The notes beneath the pieces are model-generated. The model was not told the origin of the DNA. It ran no database searches and was given only the letters and a program-made list of their open reading frames with translations. The position numbers and the translations under genes were made by a program. A stretch of 64,000 nucleotides of DNA, taken from assembly GCA_019261985.1 (NCBI GenBank), contig JAFAQY010000013.1, positions 1 to 64,000 on the forward strand. Direction: 5' to 3'. Position 1 is the stretch's first letter, and each line of letters starts with the position of its first letter. Positions 36,308-45,275 of the stretch are shown one piece after another. Origin of the DNA: Bryobacterales bacterium. GTDB taxonomy: Bacteria > Acidobacteriota > Terriglobia > Bryobacterales > Bryobacteraceae.

Positions 36308-36367
36308 TGTAGCCTGCGTTTCGGGCCTCAAACATCAGTAAGCCGCGAGAGTCGCGGTTTTTTCTTT
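36308..36367 (+). ncRNA. Possible small RNA or attenuated leader
   Basis: A transcript from the promoter at 36273-36301 would run about 60 nt and end at the hairpin and T tract at 36341-36367. No start codon with a ribosome site lies within it. Read-through would meet a second terminator and then the VOC gene at 36441. It may be an independent short RNA or a leader that controls that gene. Sequence evidence only. Confidence 0.35.
36341..36367 (+). terminator. Rho-independent terminator 1
   Basis: CCGCGA and TCGCGG pair around a GAG loop, extended by A-T and G-T pairs, and are followed by six T residues and another four after a C. Confidence 0.75.
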
Positions 36368-36374
36368 TGGTAAC

Positions 36375-36396
36375 AGCCGCGCTGGTCGCGGCTTTT
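36375..36396 (+). terminator. Rho-independent terminator 2
   Basis: AGCCGCG and CGCGGCT pair around CTGGT and run into TTTT. It lies 8 bases after the first terminator and has a near-identical stem, suggesting duplication of the terminator. Confidence 0.65.
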
Positions 36397-36440
36397 GCTT
36401 TAATTGGCCACGACTGCGGCTTGAAACAAGAGGGAGGACC

Positions 36441-36821
36441 ATGGGAATTCTGGAGTCCGCAAGGCCGGCGATCGTCATCTGCACGAGAGACCGCGCCCGC
36501 GCCACCGCGTTTTATAGCAAGGCACTCGGGCTCGTGCTGGCTCACGAAGACAAATTCGGGGCCATGTTCAATACTGGTGGAGTCACGCTTCGCATGTCCT
36601 TCGTGGCTGATTTCACGGCGCACGAGCACACGATACTCGGCTTCAGCGTGCCGGATGTGAAAGCGGCCGTAGCAGCTCTGCGCGAAAAAGGCATTACATT
36701 TAACACCTATCCAGGTTTCAATCAGGACGAGCTTGGCATTTTGACCCTCCCGGGAGGAGTTGGGCGCGTGGCTTGGTTTAAGGATCCAGATGGCAATGTG
36801 CTAAGCGTGACGGATACTTGA
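36441..36821 (+). CDS. VOC-family (glyoxalase-like) protein
   Basis: The 126-aa protein has two VOC modules: ARPAIVICTRDRARATAFYS with LGLVLAHEDKFGAMFNTGGV, then EHTILGFSVPDVKAAVAAL with VGRVAWFKDPDGNVLSVTD. The C-terminal FKDPDGNVL motif is the classic VOC end, where the metal-binding Glu is replaced by Asn. It could be a dioxygenase-like or resistance-type enzyme; no substrate is inferred. ATG 36441 follows a strong AGGGAGG site. It lies downstream of the tandem terminators at 36341-36396, which may attenuate it. Confidence 0.9.
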   Translation: MGILESARPAIVICTRDRARATAFYSKALGLVLAHEDKFGAMFNTGGVTLRMSFVADFTAHEHTILGFSVPDVKAAVAALREKGITFNTYPGFNQDELGILTLPGGVGRVAWFKDPDGNVLSVTDT

Positions 36822-37426
36822 GCCAAGCGTGGCACCACAGGTATCCGCTCGAATCAAGGACGTTCCATTCTGAGCGCTCACCGGGCTCCGGGTCTGTGCG
36901 TGCTGAGGCTCGACAGGACGTGCCGTCCTTTCCGCGCCCCTTTTCTCGCTCGCGGAATCCTTCCTTCGCTGCGCTTCGGATTTGATCTTGACGAATCGGA
37001 ATCGCTTTTTATGCAATCAGACAATCACCGTCGCTCCGCTTCGGGGGCTCATCGGGATCATGCCGGAATAGCGGTCGCGTTCCCTTCGGAATCGGCGATC
37101 GCGTTCAGCGGAATCGCAGCTAACTAATGCTGTCGGACGGCCCGCAGATCCCGGGTGCTCGACCAATCGAGTACAGCCATTCTTATCCTTCTTCCATCGC
37201 AGCCTGCTAGCACCATTTATCGGCGGCCTCACGCGCGGATGGCAGAGAAGACCTTTGCCGATTGAATTCTCAAAGCGCGGGGGTCCAGCGGATACATCGT
37301 CTAGTGCTTAACTGGAGAACTTCACGTCACCGCTTTAGGCGGGCTGAAGCCCGCCGCAGGCTGAAGCCCGCCCCACAGCGGGCTGGATTCTGCAATTAGG
37401 TACTTGCATTTATCTGTACCTGGCTT
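36822..37426. other. Long intergenic region with one two-hairpin repeat
   Basis: About 600 bases with no convincing gene. It contains the two-hairpin repeat at 37338-37378, just past the end of the lipase maturation factor gene. The remainder shows nothing I recognise. Confidence 0.4.
37338..37378 (+). repeat. Two-hairpin intergenic repeat, copy 2
   Basis: GGCGGGCTGAAGCCCGCC, then GCAGGCTGAAGCCCGC and CCCAC. Both hairpins share the GGCTGAAGCC core. Confidence 0.85.
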
Positions 37427-39220
37427 TTACTTGCCTTCCTGTGAAGTCGAACGCAGCCCGATCGCAGGCAGATACTCGCCTAGCAGCTTTCGCTGCCACC
37501 ATGCTCCGGTGCGCTTATGGGTTTCCCAATCGGTGAAGGTATAGTCGTAGACTTGCGCGCGGATAAATTTGGGCGGATGATTCGGAAACGGGTTCGTCTC
37601 CAGCAACCCAAGCACATCGGGAGATCCTTCCAGGAGCCTCAGCGCGAAGCCTAGAAACCAGGGATTGGATTGAAAGTTGCCAAGGGCGGCGAACCACATC
37701 TGCCAGTCCAGGCGCGGCTGATAAGGCTGAACCCAGCGCGGGGCTTGATATAGATTTCCGGGTTTGTAGCGAAACTCGTAAGCTTGCCAGTTCTCGCCGT
37801 CATCGGAACCCTCGACGATGATCTCGGGCCGCATGGTGGTCATATTCGCGAACAGGCCGTAGGTGTTGGAGATCTGGAAAGGAGCGGCCATGCGTCCCAG
37901 CGAGCTCAGAGGCTCGGGAGCAATCCCTGAAATCGCTTCCGATAATCGTGTGACGCCTAGCGTCAGCAGCAGCGCGGTCAGAAGCGCCAGGGCCACGCGG
38001 GCCGGTTTGGCCGCGGGCGCCTCCAGTATTCGTAGCTTGAGCCATGCGAATTCGCGGTCGTCGAAAAGGAAGAACACCAACGCAATCGTCAGCAGGTTAA
38101 AGAACGTGTAATTACCGGTCAGGAAAATTAGCACTTGAAGCGCGATGATCGACCAGGCTCCGGCATGACGGATGCGCCTGGGCATAAAGATCAAAAACGG
38201 AGTGGCCAATTCGATGGTGAGAACCAGGAAAGTTGCGCCGCGAAGAAATCCCCCCGGAAGTTTATCCGCGTACCACGAAATCACGTGCGGTAGCGGTTGC
38301 GTGTGGAAATGGTAATCGAGCGCGGTCAGGTTGCGCCAGGTGCGGTCCTGGCTGCCGAGCTTGACATATCCCGACAAAAAAATCAGGCGGAAAACCAGCC
38401 AGCGGAAAAGCCAGGCAACGGTCCGCGCGCCGGATACCGAGCGGGCGAAGAACATAGCGAGGAATCCGGCTTCGAGTAACAGCGAGTCCCACTGGAATGT
38501 GAGAAACTCCTGGCCCGCCATGCTGAAAGAAAGATAAAGCACGAAGCACAGCAGCAAACAGAGCCGTTCCAGGCGTCCGAACAGAACCAGCGCAGCCAGC
38601 GCCGCGCCCACAAGCGCCGCGCCTTCGAGCACCCGGTCGCTCGAGTTCCACCAAAAGATGGAGGGCAGCGCCGCCAGCCGCATGGGGCCGAAACTGCGCG
38701 ATATGCGCGCGAAATACTCTTGGGCCGGCGCAACCCCGTGGGAGCCGACCAACCCCAATACCTGCACGGCGAGCGAGCCGAACGCGATGATGTAAATCGC
38801 CGCGAGCAATCGGAGGAAAACCCATTGCGTGGTCAGAAACCGCGACGGCTCGATATGCCTGCCGAATGTAAAGCGCGTGAGTTGGTAGAAAAGACTCCGC
38901 CGTTTTGCGATAACGCGGTACGCTGCTTCCAAAATCCAAGCGAATGTCCGGGAGGATTCGTACGCCTTCTCGCGGCCGAGCGTTTCGAAAACCGCGCGCG
39001 CGCCGCTAACGTACGATCCGTCGGGACGGACGAGCTGCACCGCTTCCGCGAATTGCTCACGCGCTATTTGCGGGAACCGGCCCGCAACTTCTTGCGAAGG
39101 CGCGTATTCGACTTCACCGCCGGTCAGTTTCTTCCAATAGTCGATCCAAATGCGGCAGAATCCGCACTTGCCGTCGTAGATTAAGAGCGGCTTTGGGAGT
39201 TGGTCCGGCGTTGTTCCACA
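37427..39220 (-). CDS. Lipase maturation factor-like membrane protein with N-terminal DCC domain
   Basis: The C-terminal about 530 aa match the lipase maturation factor family (LMF1/LMF2-like): many membrane segments, FLTFQWDSLLLEAGFLAMFF, LFRWLVFRLIFLSGYVKLGS, and the soluble end with WFAALGNFQSNPWFLGFALR. In eukaryotes LMF1 helps fold lipases; the bacterial role is uncertain. In the same frame upstream, to 39220, is a DUF393/DCC thiol-oxidoreductase domain (LLIYDGKCGFCRIWIDYWKK), with the redox motif CGFC. No ATG, GTG or TTG precedes this domain in frame; the first is GTG 39040, which would delete it. The true start is probably hidden by a small frameshift near 39210 or a rare start codon. 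A disulfide role together with lipase folding is plausible. Confidence 0.8.
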   Translation of the reverse strand, partial: CGTTPDQLPKPLLIYDGKCGFCRIWIDYWKKLTGGEVEYAPSQEVAGRFPQIAREQFAEAVQLVRPDGSYVSGARAVFETLGREKAYESSRTFAWILEAAYRVIAKRRSLFYQLTRFTFGRHIEPSRFLTTQWVFLRLLAAIYIIAFGSLAVQVLGLVGSHGVAPAQEYFARISRSFGPMRLAALPSIFWWNSSDRVLEGAALVGAALAALVLFGRLERLCLLLCFVLYLSFSMAGQEFLTFQWDSLLLEAGFLAMFFARSVSGARTVAWLFRWLVFRLIFLSGYVKLGSQDRTWRNLTALDYHFHTQPLPHVISWYADKLPGGFLRGATFLVLTIELATPFLIFMPRRIRHAGAWSIIALQVLIFLTGNYTFFNLLTIALVFFLFDDREFAWLKLRILEAPAAKPARVALALLTALLLTLGVTRLSEAISGIAPEPLSSLGRMAAPFQISNTYGLFANMTTMRPEIIVEGSDDGENWQAYEFRYKPGNLYQAPRWVQPYQPRLDWQMWFAALGNFQSNPWFLGFALRLLEGSPDVLGLLETNPFPNHPPKFIRAQVYDYTFTDWETHKRTGAWWQRKLLGEYLPAIGLRSTSQEGK

Positions 39221-39266
39221 CTACCACGCCCGCGCCAAGCTCCTCGATACTGCGTCGAGCCTTGCG

Positions 39267-39539
39267 TCAGGAAATCGGCGGACGCATCAATTCCTGATAC
39301 GTGTACACTCCAGCGATAGCCAACAACAGCACGACCGAAAGGACGCCGAAGATGATGCTGTATCTTCCGATGGACTGTAGTTTGCCCACCAGCACCTGCT
39401 GCTGTTTCGCCATGTGCTGCTCGCCGACGCCAAGGAAGATCTGGTCGTCCTCCTTCATCGAAAGCAGCGCCCGATAAATAAGAAGCGCGACAAGGATTGC
39501 AGTGGCCGCCACCCATACGGCCATCAGAGCACTCAACAT
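39267..39539 (-). CDS. Small two-segment membrane protein
   Basis: The 90-aa protein starts at ATG 39539, six bases after AGGAGG. Segment 1 is MLSALMAVWVAATAILVALL and segment 2 is IIFGVLSVVLLLAIAGVYTY, joined by a charged 35-residue region (MKEDDQIFLGVGEQHMAKQQ). No family is recognised. It lies between hrcA (upstream, about 180 bp) and the lipase maturation factor-like gene, all on the minus strand. It may be a subunit or regulator of a larger membrane complex, which is a guess. Confidence 0.75.
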   Translation of the reverse strand: MLSALMAVWVAATAILVALLIYRALLSMKEDDQIFLGVGEQHMAKQQQVLVGKLQSIGRYSIIFGVLSVVLLLAIAGVYTYQELMRPPIS

Positions 39540-39666
39540 AGGAACCTCCTGGGCCAAGATTGTATTCCGGCAGGGTGTGGAGCGCAATGCGGCTAAGGGG
39601 AGGGTGTCAAGCGCGGAATGCGCGGGGCGCTTGTGGTTAGTTGTAAGAGTTCGCGTAACCCGATCA

Positions 39667-39706
39667 GGCGGACTGAAGCCCGCCGCAGGCTGAAGCCCGC
39701 CCCACA
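39667..39706 (+). repeat. Two-hairpin intergenic repeat, copy 3
   Basis: GGCGGACTGAAGCCCGCC, then GCAGGCTGAAGCCCGC and CCCAC, 14 bp beyond the hrcA stop codon. The first hairpin carries one imperfect pair. Confidence 0.85.
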
Positions 39707-39719
39707 ACCGGATTCAACG

Positions 39720-40733
39720 CTAGGCGTTTTGGAACGCGGCGCCTACGTGCTTTACGGCGGAAATTACGCGGCCGTAGTTCATCCGCATGGGGCCGAGGAC
39801 GGCGATTACGGCGGACATTCCGTTCGGCAGGATGACCGGCACTCCGATCAGCGAAAGCTGGCCCATGGAAGGGTGGATCTCCGCTAAGCCGACGTGCACG
39901 CCGATCGCGCCGGAGGGTTGTTCCAGAAATCGATCCAGCAGCTCGAGCACGCGCTTCTTTTCTTCCAGAGCGCGGAAGAGCTCGCGCATCTTTTCCTTCG
40001 TCAAGCGCAAATCTACAACGAACAAATTGCTGGCGCCCTCCATATGGACTTCCGGCTCGGGACCAAAATCAAGGAGGCCCTTCGCATACAGGAGCGTCAG
40101 CTTCTTAAGGAGCGCATCGTAGGTCGCGGCAGCATGCTCCAGGCGGCTTGCCATCTCACGCCGCACGTTCTCGATTGTCCAGCCGGCGAAGTTGCGATTG
40201 ATGTAGTTTCGGATGGAGATTAATTCGTCAGAACTGATCGCCTCTTCGAGACTAACCACGCGGTTGCGGACCTGTTGGTCGCGCGTTACGACCACCATGA
40301 GCACGCGCCCGGCAGTTAAGCCCACCAATTCCACCTGTTCCAGCGCGGGGCTGGATTGCGGGATCGCGGCGGCGATACCCACGCTGCTGGTCATTTCCGT
40401 GAGCCTTCGCGACGTGTGCTCGATGCGGGCTTCCACGGTGTCGAACATTCCAAGCTCCGAACGGAGCCGCTCAATCTCAACCGAGGCGAGCTTGCGCAAG
40501 CTCAGGGATTCGACATAGCTGCGGAAAGCTTGTTCCGTGGGGACGCGTCCCGCGGACGTATGCGGCTGGGATAGAAACCCCTCCTCCGCTAAATCCGCCA
40601 TCGCATTGCGAATAGAGGCGGCGCTTAGGCCGTCGTGCCAGCGGCGAGCGATGGCGCGCGACGCTACAGGCTCGCCCGTGGCGATGTATGCTTCGACGAT
40701 TTCATGCAGCACCTCCCGGTTGCGGGGTGTCAC
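39720..40733 (-). CDS. hrcA: Heat-inducible transcription repressor HrcA
   Basis: The 337-aa protein aligns throughout with HrcA, the repressor that binds CIRCE operators and controls groE and dnaK operons. The N-terminal winged helix is seen (LHEIVEAYIATGEPVASRAI, SAASIRNAMADLAEEGFLSQ, HTSAGRVPTEQAFRSYV). The regulatory domain follows (ELISIRNYINRNFAGWTIEN), ending with IGVHVGLAEIHPSMGQLSLI and PMRMNYGRVISAVKHVG. It is an intact single gene. No grpE, dnaK or dnaJ follows, unlike many genomes, and no CIRCE-like inverted repeat was seen upstream within this window. Confidence 0.95.
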   Translation of the reverse strand: MTPRNREVLHEIVEAYIATGEPVASRAIARRWHDGLSAASIRNAMADLAEEGFLSQPHTSAGRVPTEQAFRSYVESLSLRKLASVEIERLRSELGMFDTVEARIEHTSRRLTEMTSSVGIAAAIPQSSPALEQVELVGLTAGRVLMVVVTRDQQVRNRVVSLEEAISSDELISIRNYINRNFAGWTIENVRREMASRLEHAAATYDALLKKLTLLYAKGLLDFGPEPEVHMEGASNLFVVDLRLTKEKMRELFRALEEKKRVLELLDRFLEQPSGAIGVHVGLAEIHPSMGQLSLIGVPVILPNGMSAVIAVLGPMRMNYGRVISAVKHVGAAFQNA

Positions 40734-40809
40734 GGCCCTGTCCCTGTTCCTAAATTAAATCTTACGAGCCAAGCGCAGCTTTGGTCAAGAACCGCTTCAG
40801 GCCCCGGTC

Positions 40810-42108
40810 TTACCACGCCACCATCGACTCCTCAAAAAGGCGGCTGAGATCTTCTGTCCCCGCCGGCCGCGGCGAAAGTTTTGTTACGCGGTGCTGTGGA
40901 AGTGTGCCTTGCACCAGTGTGGGGATATCCGATGAGCAGTAGCCGATCTCCCGCAAGCCGTTGGGCGTTTTCAGCCGTTCCATGAACCAGACAATGCGGT
41001 CGGAAAGAATATTCCCCGCGTCTTCGCAACGCGCGCGGGAGACATCAGCGCCTAAAGCCTCCGCGGCTTGCAAATGGCGCTCGGGCCGCGCGGACGCGGT
41101 GAAGCGGAAGACCGCGGGAGCATTTAGAATGACCGAAAAACCGTGGGGGATCAGCGGGTGATCCACTGCATAACCGGGCGCGCGGTAGCCGTTGACATGG
41201 CCCGAAACCGGATACGACATCCCGTGCGGCAAATGCACGCCCGCGTTCCCGAACCCTACTCCGGCGTACGATGCCGCGAGGATCATGTTGGCGCGAGCCT
41301 CATCGTCGGATGGATCCTCTACCGCCCGCACAATATATTTGGCAACCATTCGCAGCGCCTGCAGCGACCAGATATCGCTGATCGGGTTCGATCCCTGATA
41401 TGCGGGACGCAACGCGGGGCGCTCCGGCCGCGGCCTTTCGGAAAACGGCAGCGCGGTGTAGGACTCGATGGCGTGGCTTAGAATATCGAGACCGCTCGAC
41501 GCGGCGACCTGCGGCGGCATAGTGCGCGTATTCTCGGGATCGAGATAGCCGAGCGTAGGCTTCAGGCGGCGGCTGGCGATGCCGGTCTTGGCGTGCATCC
41601 GGCTGAGGTCGAAAATGCTGACGCCCGTGGTTTCACTGCCGGTCCCGGCCGTGGTTGGAATGGCCAACAGCGGCTTCAGAGGACCGGGAACCGGAATGCC
41701 CTTCCCGATGGGCGGATTGACGTAATCGAGAAATTCCTCGGGCGGATGGGTCGTGTACAGGTTGACCGCCTTAGCCGTATCGATGGTTGAGCCTCCGCCG
41801 AGGGCGACAAACGCGTCATAGCGCCCCCGCTCGGAGCCTTGCCGCGCGAACGCGATGGCATCCAGGAACGACTCGTCGGTGGGTTCGACGCGGACCCGGT
41901 CGTAAACGCAATACGGAATGCGGCTCGCATCGAGCGATTCGAAAGCGACGTGGGCGGCGGGGGTGGTTTTCACCACGGGGTCGGTGATGACAAGCACATT
42001 GCGCGCGCCGGCGTCCGCGAGGTCCATGCCGAGTTCGCGGGTGACTCCCGCGCCGAAGCGGATGTTCGAGACGGCCATTTCAAAAGCGAACTCTTGTTTT
42101 TCGGACAT
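40810..42108 (-). CDS. Iron-containing alcohol dehydrogenase, hydroxyacid-oxoacid transhydrogenase-like
   Basis: The 432-aa cytoplasmic protein belongs to the Fe-dependent (type III) dehydrogenases. Cofactor and metal motifs include FVALGGGSTIDTAKAVNLYT, LLAIPTTAGTGSETTGVSIF, SSGLDILSHAIESY, and HLPHGMSYPVSGHVNGYRAP. The long insertion with RPALRPAYQGSNPISDIWSL and the overall length resemble ADHFE1-type hydroxyacid-oxoacid transhydrogenase (EC 1.1.99.24), which couples 4-hydroxybutyrate oxidation to 2-oxoglutarate reduction. The assignment to that subfamily is moderate. The start ATG 42108 follows the lactonase stop by one base, so the two are translationally coupled. Confidence 0.87.
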   Translation of the reverse strand: MSEKQEFAFEMAVSNIRFGAGVTRELGMDLADAGARNVLVITDPVVKTTPAAHVAFESLDASRIPYCVYDRVRVEPTDESFLDAIAFARQGSERGRYDAFVALGGGSTIDTAKAVNLYTTHPPEEFLDYVNPPIGKGIPVPGPLKPLLAIPTTAGTGSETTGVSIFDLSRMHAKTGIASRRLKPTLGYLDPENTRTMPPQVAASSGLDILSHAIESYTALPFSERPRPERPALRPAYQGSNPISDIWSLQALRMVAKYIVRAVEDPSDDEARANMILAASYAGVGFGNAGVHLPHGMSYPVSGHVNGYRAPGYAVDHPLIPHGFSVILNAPAVFRFTASARPERHLQAAEALGADVSRARCEDAGNILSDRIVWFMERLKTPNGLREIGYCSSDIPTLVQGTLPQHRVTKLSPRPAGTEDLSRLFEESMVAW

Positions 42109-42109
42109 G

Positions 42110-42958
42110 TTACTCGTAAAAAGCGGGGGATTTCTTCAATTTCGCAAATTGAATGATATCGTGTTGGATCCACAGCTCGGCTTTCTTCTCTTTGAGCAGC
42201 GCCTCGACTTTGGCCTTGGATGCGGCTTCCGTCTGTGGATCGCCGAGGTTGGCGAAGGGAGTGAAGTCTTTCAGCGTGCGCTCGGACGGGTAATGGTAAA
42301 GATCGCCGCTGAGCAGCACAGGCCCGGTCTTCGCGAGATTGACCAATAGCGACTGGTGGCCCGGCGTGTGACCCGGCGTTGAAACGATGATGACGGAGCC
42401 GTCGCCGAAGACATCGTAGTCGCCGTCGAGAATCACGGTCTTGCTGTTTTTGAGCGCGGCGAAACGCGCGTTGTTCGGGTTCTCTTTCTCCGGCGGCTTT
42501 TGCGGAAACATGAAATCGCGCTCCTTCCGCTGGACCAGCCACGTGGAAGCGGCAAATTCATTGCCGTTAGCCGAGTGGTCGTAGTGATTATGCGATAGCG
42601 CGAGATACGTGATGTCGGAAGGCTGGTAGCCGATTTCCGCCAGCTGGCTGTTAAGTGTTTTGGTGACGGTCGCCCGCGCTTCGGTTGTGCCGCCCGGCTT
42701 GATGAGTTCGTCGGGGATCACTCCCGAATCCCACAGCAGCGTTCCACGAGGGTTCACGATCAGGTATGCGGCGACGGACATATCGGTGACGGTGATGCCG
42801 CGATCGAGCAGCGGCTGCGGATTGCCGCTCTTGAGATGGCCGCAGTCGAACACATACAGGCGCACGGAGGAAACCGGGGAGGGTTTCTGTGCGTGCGCCG
42901 GATGGAGGAGCGCAAATGGCGCGATCGCAGCTAAGGTGGCGAGAGCTAATTTATACAT
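42110..42958 (-). CDS. Secreted N-acyl homoserine lactonase-like metallo-hydrolase
   Basis: The 282-aa product has a signal peptide (MYKLALATLAAIAPFALLHP, then AHA). A metallo-beta-lactamase fold of the AHL-lactonase type follows: VRLYVFDCGHLKSG at the start, LALSHNHYDHSANG (HxHxDH), IIVSTPGHTPGHQSLLVNL, VLLSGDLYHYP (Asp ligand), and IQHDIIQF at the end (His ligand, as in AiiA-like enzymes). It may open lactone rings, including quorum signals, but activity on AHLs is only inferred. It overlaps the end of the YfhO-like gene by 8 bp and is followed at once by the dehydrogenase. A lactonase beside a hydroxyacid dehydrogenase could supply its substrate. Confidence 0.88.
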   Translation of the reverse strand: MYKLALATLAAIAPFALLHPAHAQKPSPVSSVRLYVFDCGHLKSGNPQPLLDRGITVTDMSVAAYLIVNPRGTLLWDSGVIPDELIKPGGTTEARATVTKTLNSQLAEIGYQPSDITYLALSHNHYDHSANGNEFAASTWLVQRKERDFMFPQKPPEKENPNNARFAALKNSKTVILDGDYDVFGDGSVIIVSTPGHTPGHQSLLVNLAKTGPVLLSGDLYHYPSERTLKDFTPFANLGDPQTEAASKAKVEALLKEKKAELWIQHDIIQFAKLKKSPAFYE

Positions 42959-45275
42959 CCTGGACTCCTGCCGGCCTTGCGAGCCGGCGCTGAAGTATGC
43001 AAGCGGCGATTATCCAGCACGCTAACGAGAGTATAGACAAACCCACGCCGGCGCGGAACCCCGGTAGCGTGAAGCGCATTTCGACTAAAGATTCGCCCGC
43101 GTTGACGGGCAAGCCCATTCCGATCCAGTTGGTTCGATAGATGCGCGCGGGAACGCCGTTCACTGTGGCGGTCCAGCCGGGGTAGTAATTGCTGGGGACT
43201 ACCAGGAACGCGGGCTTATCGGAACGTACTCGGAAGCGAAGCGCATCGTACTGCCGCGGGAGGCGCTCGACCTCGGCTGTTTCGGTGGAATCGCTCAGCG
43301 CAAGAGTTTTATCCGCGGCGACGACCGCAACGCGCCGAAAATCGATGGAGCGGGAACGGACCTGATCGAGAACGGCCTTATCGGAAATGCTTCCCTCCGG
43401 CTGTGTCTCGCCGACCAGGAATTCGCGGTTTTGGAAGCTGGGATTTTGCCATAAGGTCAGGCCGCCCTCATCCCTTACTTGATTCCATCCGGGTAGCTGA
43501 AGCCCGCGCTTCGCGATCACGTATTTGACTCGGAGGAAATCGAAAAACGGCGGCATCGCGGCGGCCGCGCCCGGCGACACCAGGGCCGATGGCAGGCCTT
43601 CGAGCATCCATTCATGCCTCCGCAGCTCGAGCGATCCATGGTAGCCCGCGGTTTCCAAACCCCATAGCGGAGGCGACGAGCCAGTGAGCATGTTCTGTAA
43701 CCGAAACTCGCCAGAGGATTCGTCCGCAGGGGAAACAATCGAAAGAATGCGAAACCGATCCTGGTCTTGCCGCAACCAGCCCGCGAGGCCGTCCAGGTGC
43801 AGCGCGTCTGTTATCGCGACTGTCCGCGCGTAGTTGGCGTGAAAGCGGAGGTAGCCAACATCGGCGAGCAAAAATGCGATGGACGATGCGATGAGGGCGG
43901 CACGCCACTTTCCGCGCACAGCTTGAATGGCGAATAGGGCCACGACGGAAGCGGCCAGAAGAACGCAACATGCAATCAATTCCGGGTGGCGATCCGGCCG
44001 CAGGCGCCAGGCCGCTGCAGCGGCTAACACCACAATGACGATTACGGCGAAGGAGCGGGCCGGGCGCATTTTGGACGCTTTATTCGCGGCGAGGTCAAGC
44101 CCGATCGCCCCCAGGCAGGCGAAACAGAAGCTCGCGAAGAACTGATATCGAAATGGAAAACGCAGGCTGTTAAAGCCGGGCAATCGGAACAAGAGGCCGT
44201 ATACCGGCGTTGAGGCCCCAAGCGAAATCAGTGTCGCAAGCAACCCGCAAATCGACAGGCACCATGCGGGAGGGCCGGCTCGCCGGATGCCCAACAAGCA
44301 AAATAGGGCCATCACGGCGATCAGAGCGCCATCGTAAAAACCCACGGCCGCGGTGACCGCGCTATCGAGCGAATACACGTACGGGAACAAGGGCTGCAGG
44401 AGATCTTTAACCTTGGTGTGGGTGGTGCCGGCTGCATATTCAAAGCTAAGTCCGCCGGCGCGAACGGATTCGCTTTGGTGCTTGAACATTGGAATCACCT
44501 GGATTCCGGCCATGCCGATTCCGAGGACGACGATCAACGCCCAAAGCGAAAAAGTCGCTACTGCTTGGGTCGCAAGGTTTTTGCGGGCTGCGCCGGCGCT
44601 TGCCAGCAGGAAGGCCCATCTTAAGGCCAAATAGCAAACGACGGCCACGAGCGTGACCGCGGCGAAAGTGGGATTGCCGGATATGAACTGCATTCCTATA
44701 ACAATGGGCGCGGCCCAAAACACGCTTGCTAGTTTCTTCCGATGGAAAGAACGCTCGGCCAGCCACATAGCACACGGGAGCAGACAAGCCGCGCGCAACA
44801 GCCCCATGCTTCGCACATAGACGACGCATTGGCTCCCGAACATGAAGGCAATCGCTCCCGCCGTCGCAGCGAAGCTGCGCACTCCGGCTTCGCGCAGAAA
44901 CAAATATGTTCCCAATCCCGTTACGGCGAAGATCAACGCGAGCTCAAGCATGAACGCCGCCGGGGGATTGAACGCCCAGGCGAGCGCCAGCCGAATGGGA
45001 GAGAACTGCGCCTCGCCATCCGCGGTGACGGGGTGACCCAAACCGGTTTCATGCGCCCACTGCGGTATTACGCCCGTACGCAGGGCATGACCCAGGAAAT
45101 CCGCAAACGGATAGTACTCAACCGCGGTATCGCCGCCGAACAACAACTGACCGCGAAGGAGCGGCACAATGCCGAAGCTCAATCCAAGTAAAACGATTAT
45201 TATTGGGGGCCCCATCGTCATCCACCGGACGCGGGTGGATGATGCGCGGGAAATAGTGGCAGGGGCGGCCATCAT
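42951..45275 (-). CDS. YfhO-like polytopic membrane protein
   Basis: The 774-aa inner-membrane protein has about 12 hydrophobic segments with a GT-C-like layout and fits the YfhO family. Landmarks are the N-terminal loop LLFGGDTAVEYYPFADFLGH (an acidic YPF region), TGLGHPVTADGEAQFSPIRL, FMFGSQCVVYVRSMGLLRAA and PGFNSLRFPFRYQFFASFCF. The C-terminus is periplasmic-type (PAFLVVPSNYYPGWTATVNG, PVNAGESLVEMRFTLPGFRA). YfhO has been linked to glycosylation of teichoic acids in Bacillus; here it may move a sugar onto a surface polymer, which is inference. It overlaps the first alkaline-phosphatase-type gene by 4 bp (ATGA), so the cluster is translationally linked. Confidence 0.84.
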   Translation of the reverse strand: MMAAPATISRASSTRVRWMTMGPPIIIVLLGLSFGIVPLLRGQLLFGGDTAVEYYPFADFLGHALRTGVIPQWAHETGLGHPVTADGEAQFSPIRLALAWAFNPPAAFMLELALIFAVTGLGTYLFLREAGVRSFAATAGAIAFMFGSQCVVYVRSMGLLRAACLLPCAMWLAERSFHRKKLASVFWAAPIVIGMQFISGNPTFAAVTLVAVVCYLALRWAFLLASAGAARKNLATQAVATFSLWALIVVLGIGMAGIQVIPMFKHQSESVRAGGLSFEYAAGTTHTKVKDLLQPLFPYVYSLDSAVTAAVGFYDGALIAVMALFCLLGIRRAGPPAWCLSICGLLATLISLGASTPVYGLLFRLPGFNSLRFPFRYQFFASFCFACLGAIGLDLAANKASKMRPARSFAVIVIVVLAAAAAWRLRPDRHPELIACCVLLAASVVALFAIQAVRGKWRAALIASSIAFLLADVGYLRFHANYARTVAITDALHLDGLAGWLRQDQDRFRILSIVSPADESSGEFRLQNMLTGSSPPLWGLETAGYHGSLELRRHEWMLEGLPSALVSPGAAAAMPPFFDFLRVKYVIAKRGLQLPGWNQVRDEGGLTLWQNPSFQNREFLVGETQPEGSISDKAVLDQVRSRSIDFRRVAVVAADKTLALSDSTETAEVERLPRQYDALRFRVRSDKPAFLVVPSNYYPGWTATVNGVPARIYRTNWIGMGLPVNAGESLVEMRFTLPGFRAGVGLSILSLACWIIAACILQRRLARPAGVQDV

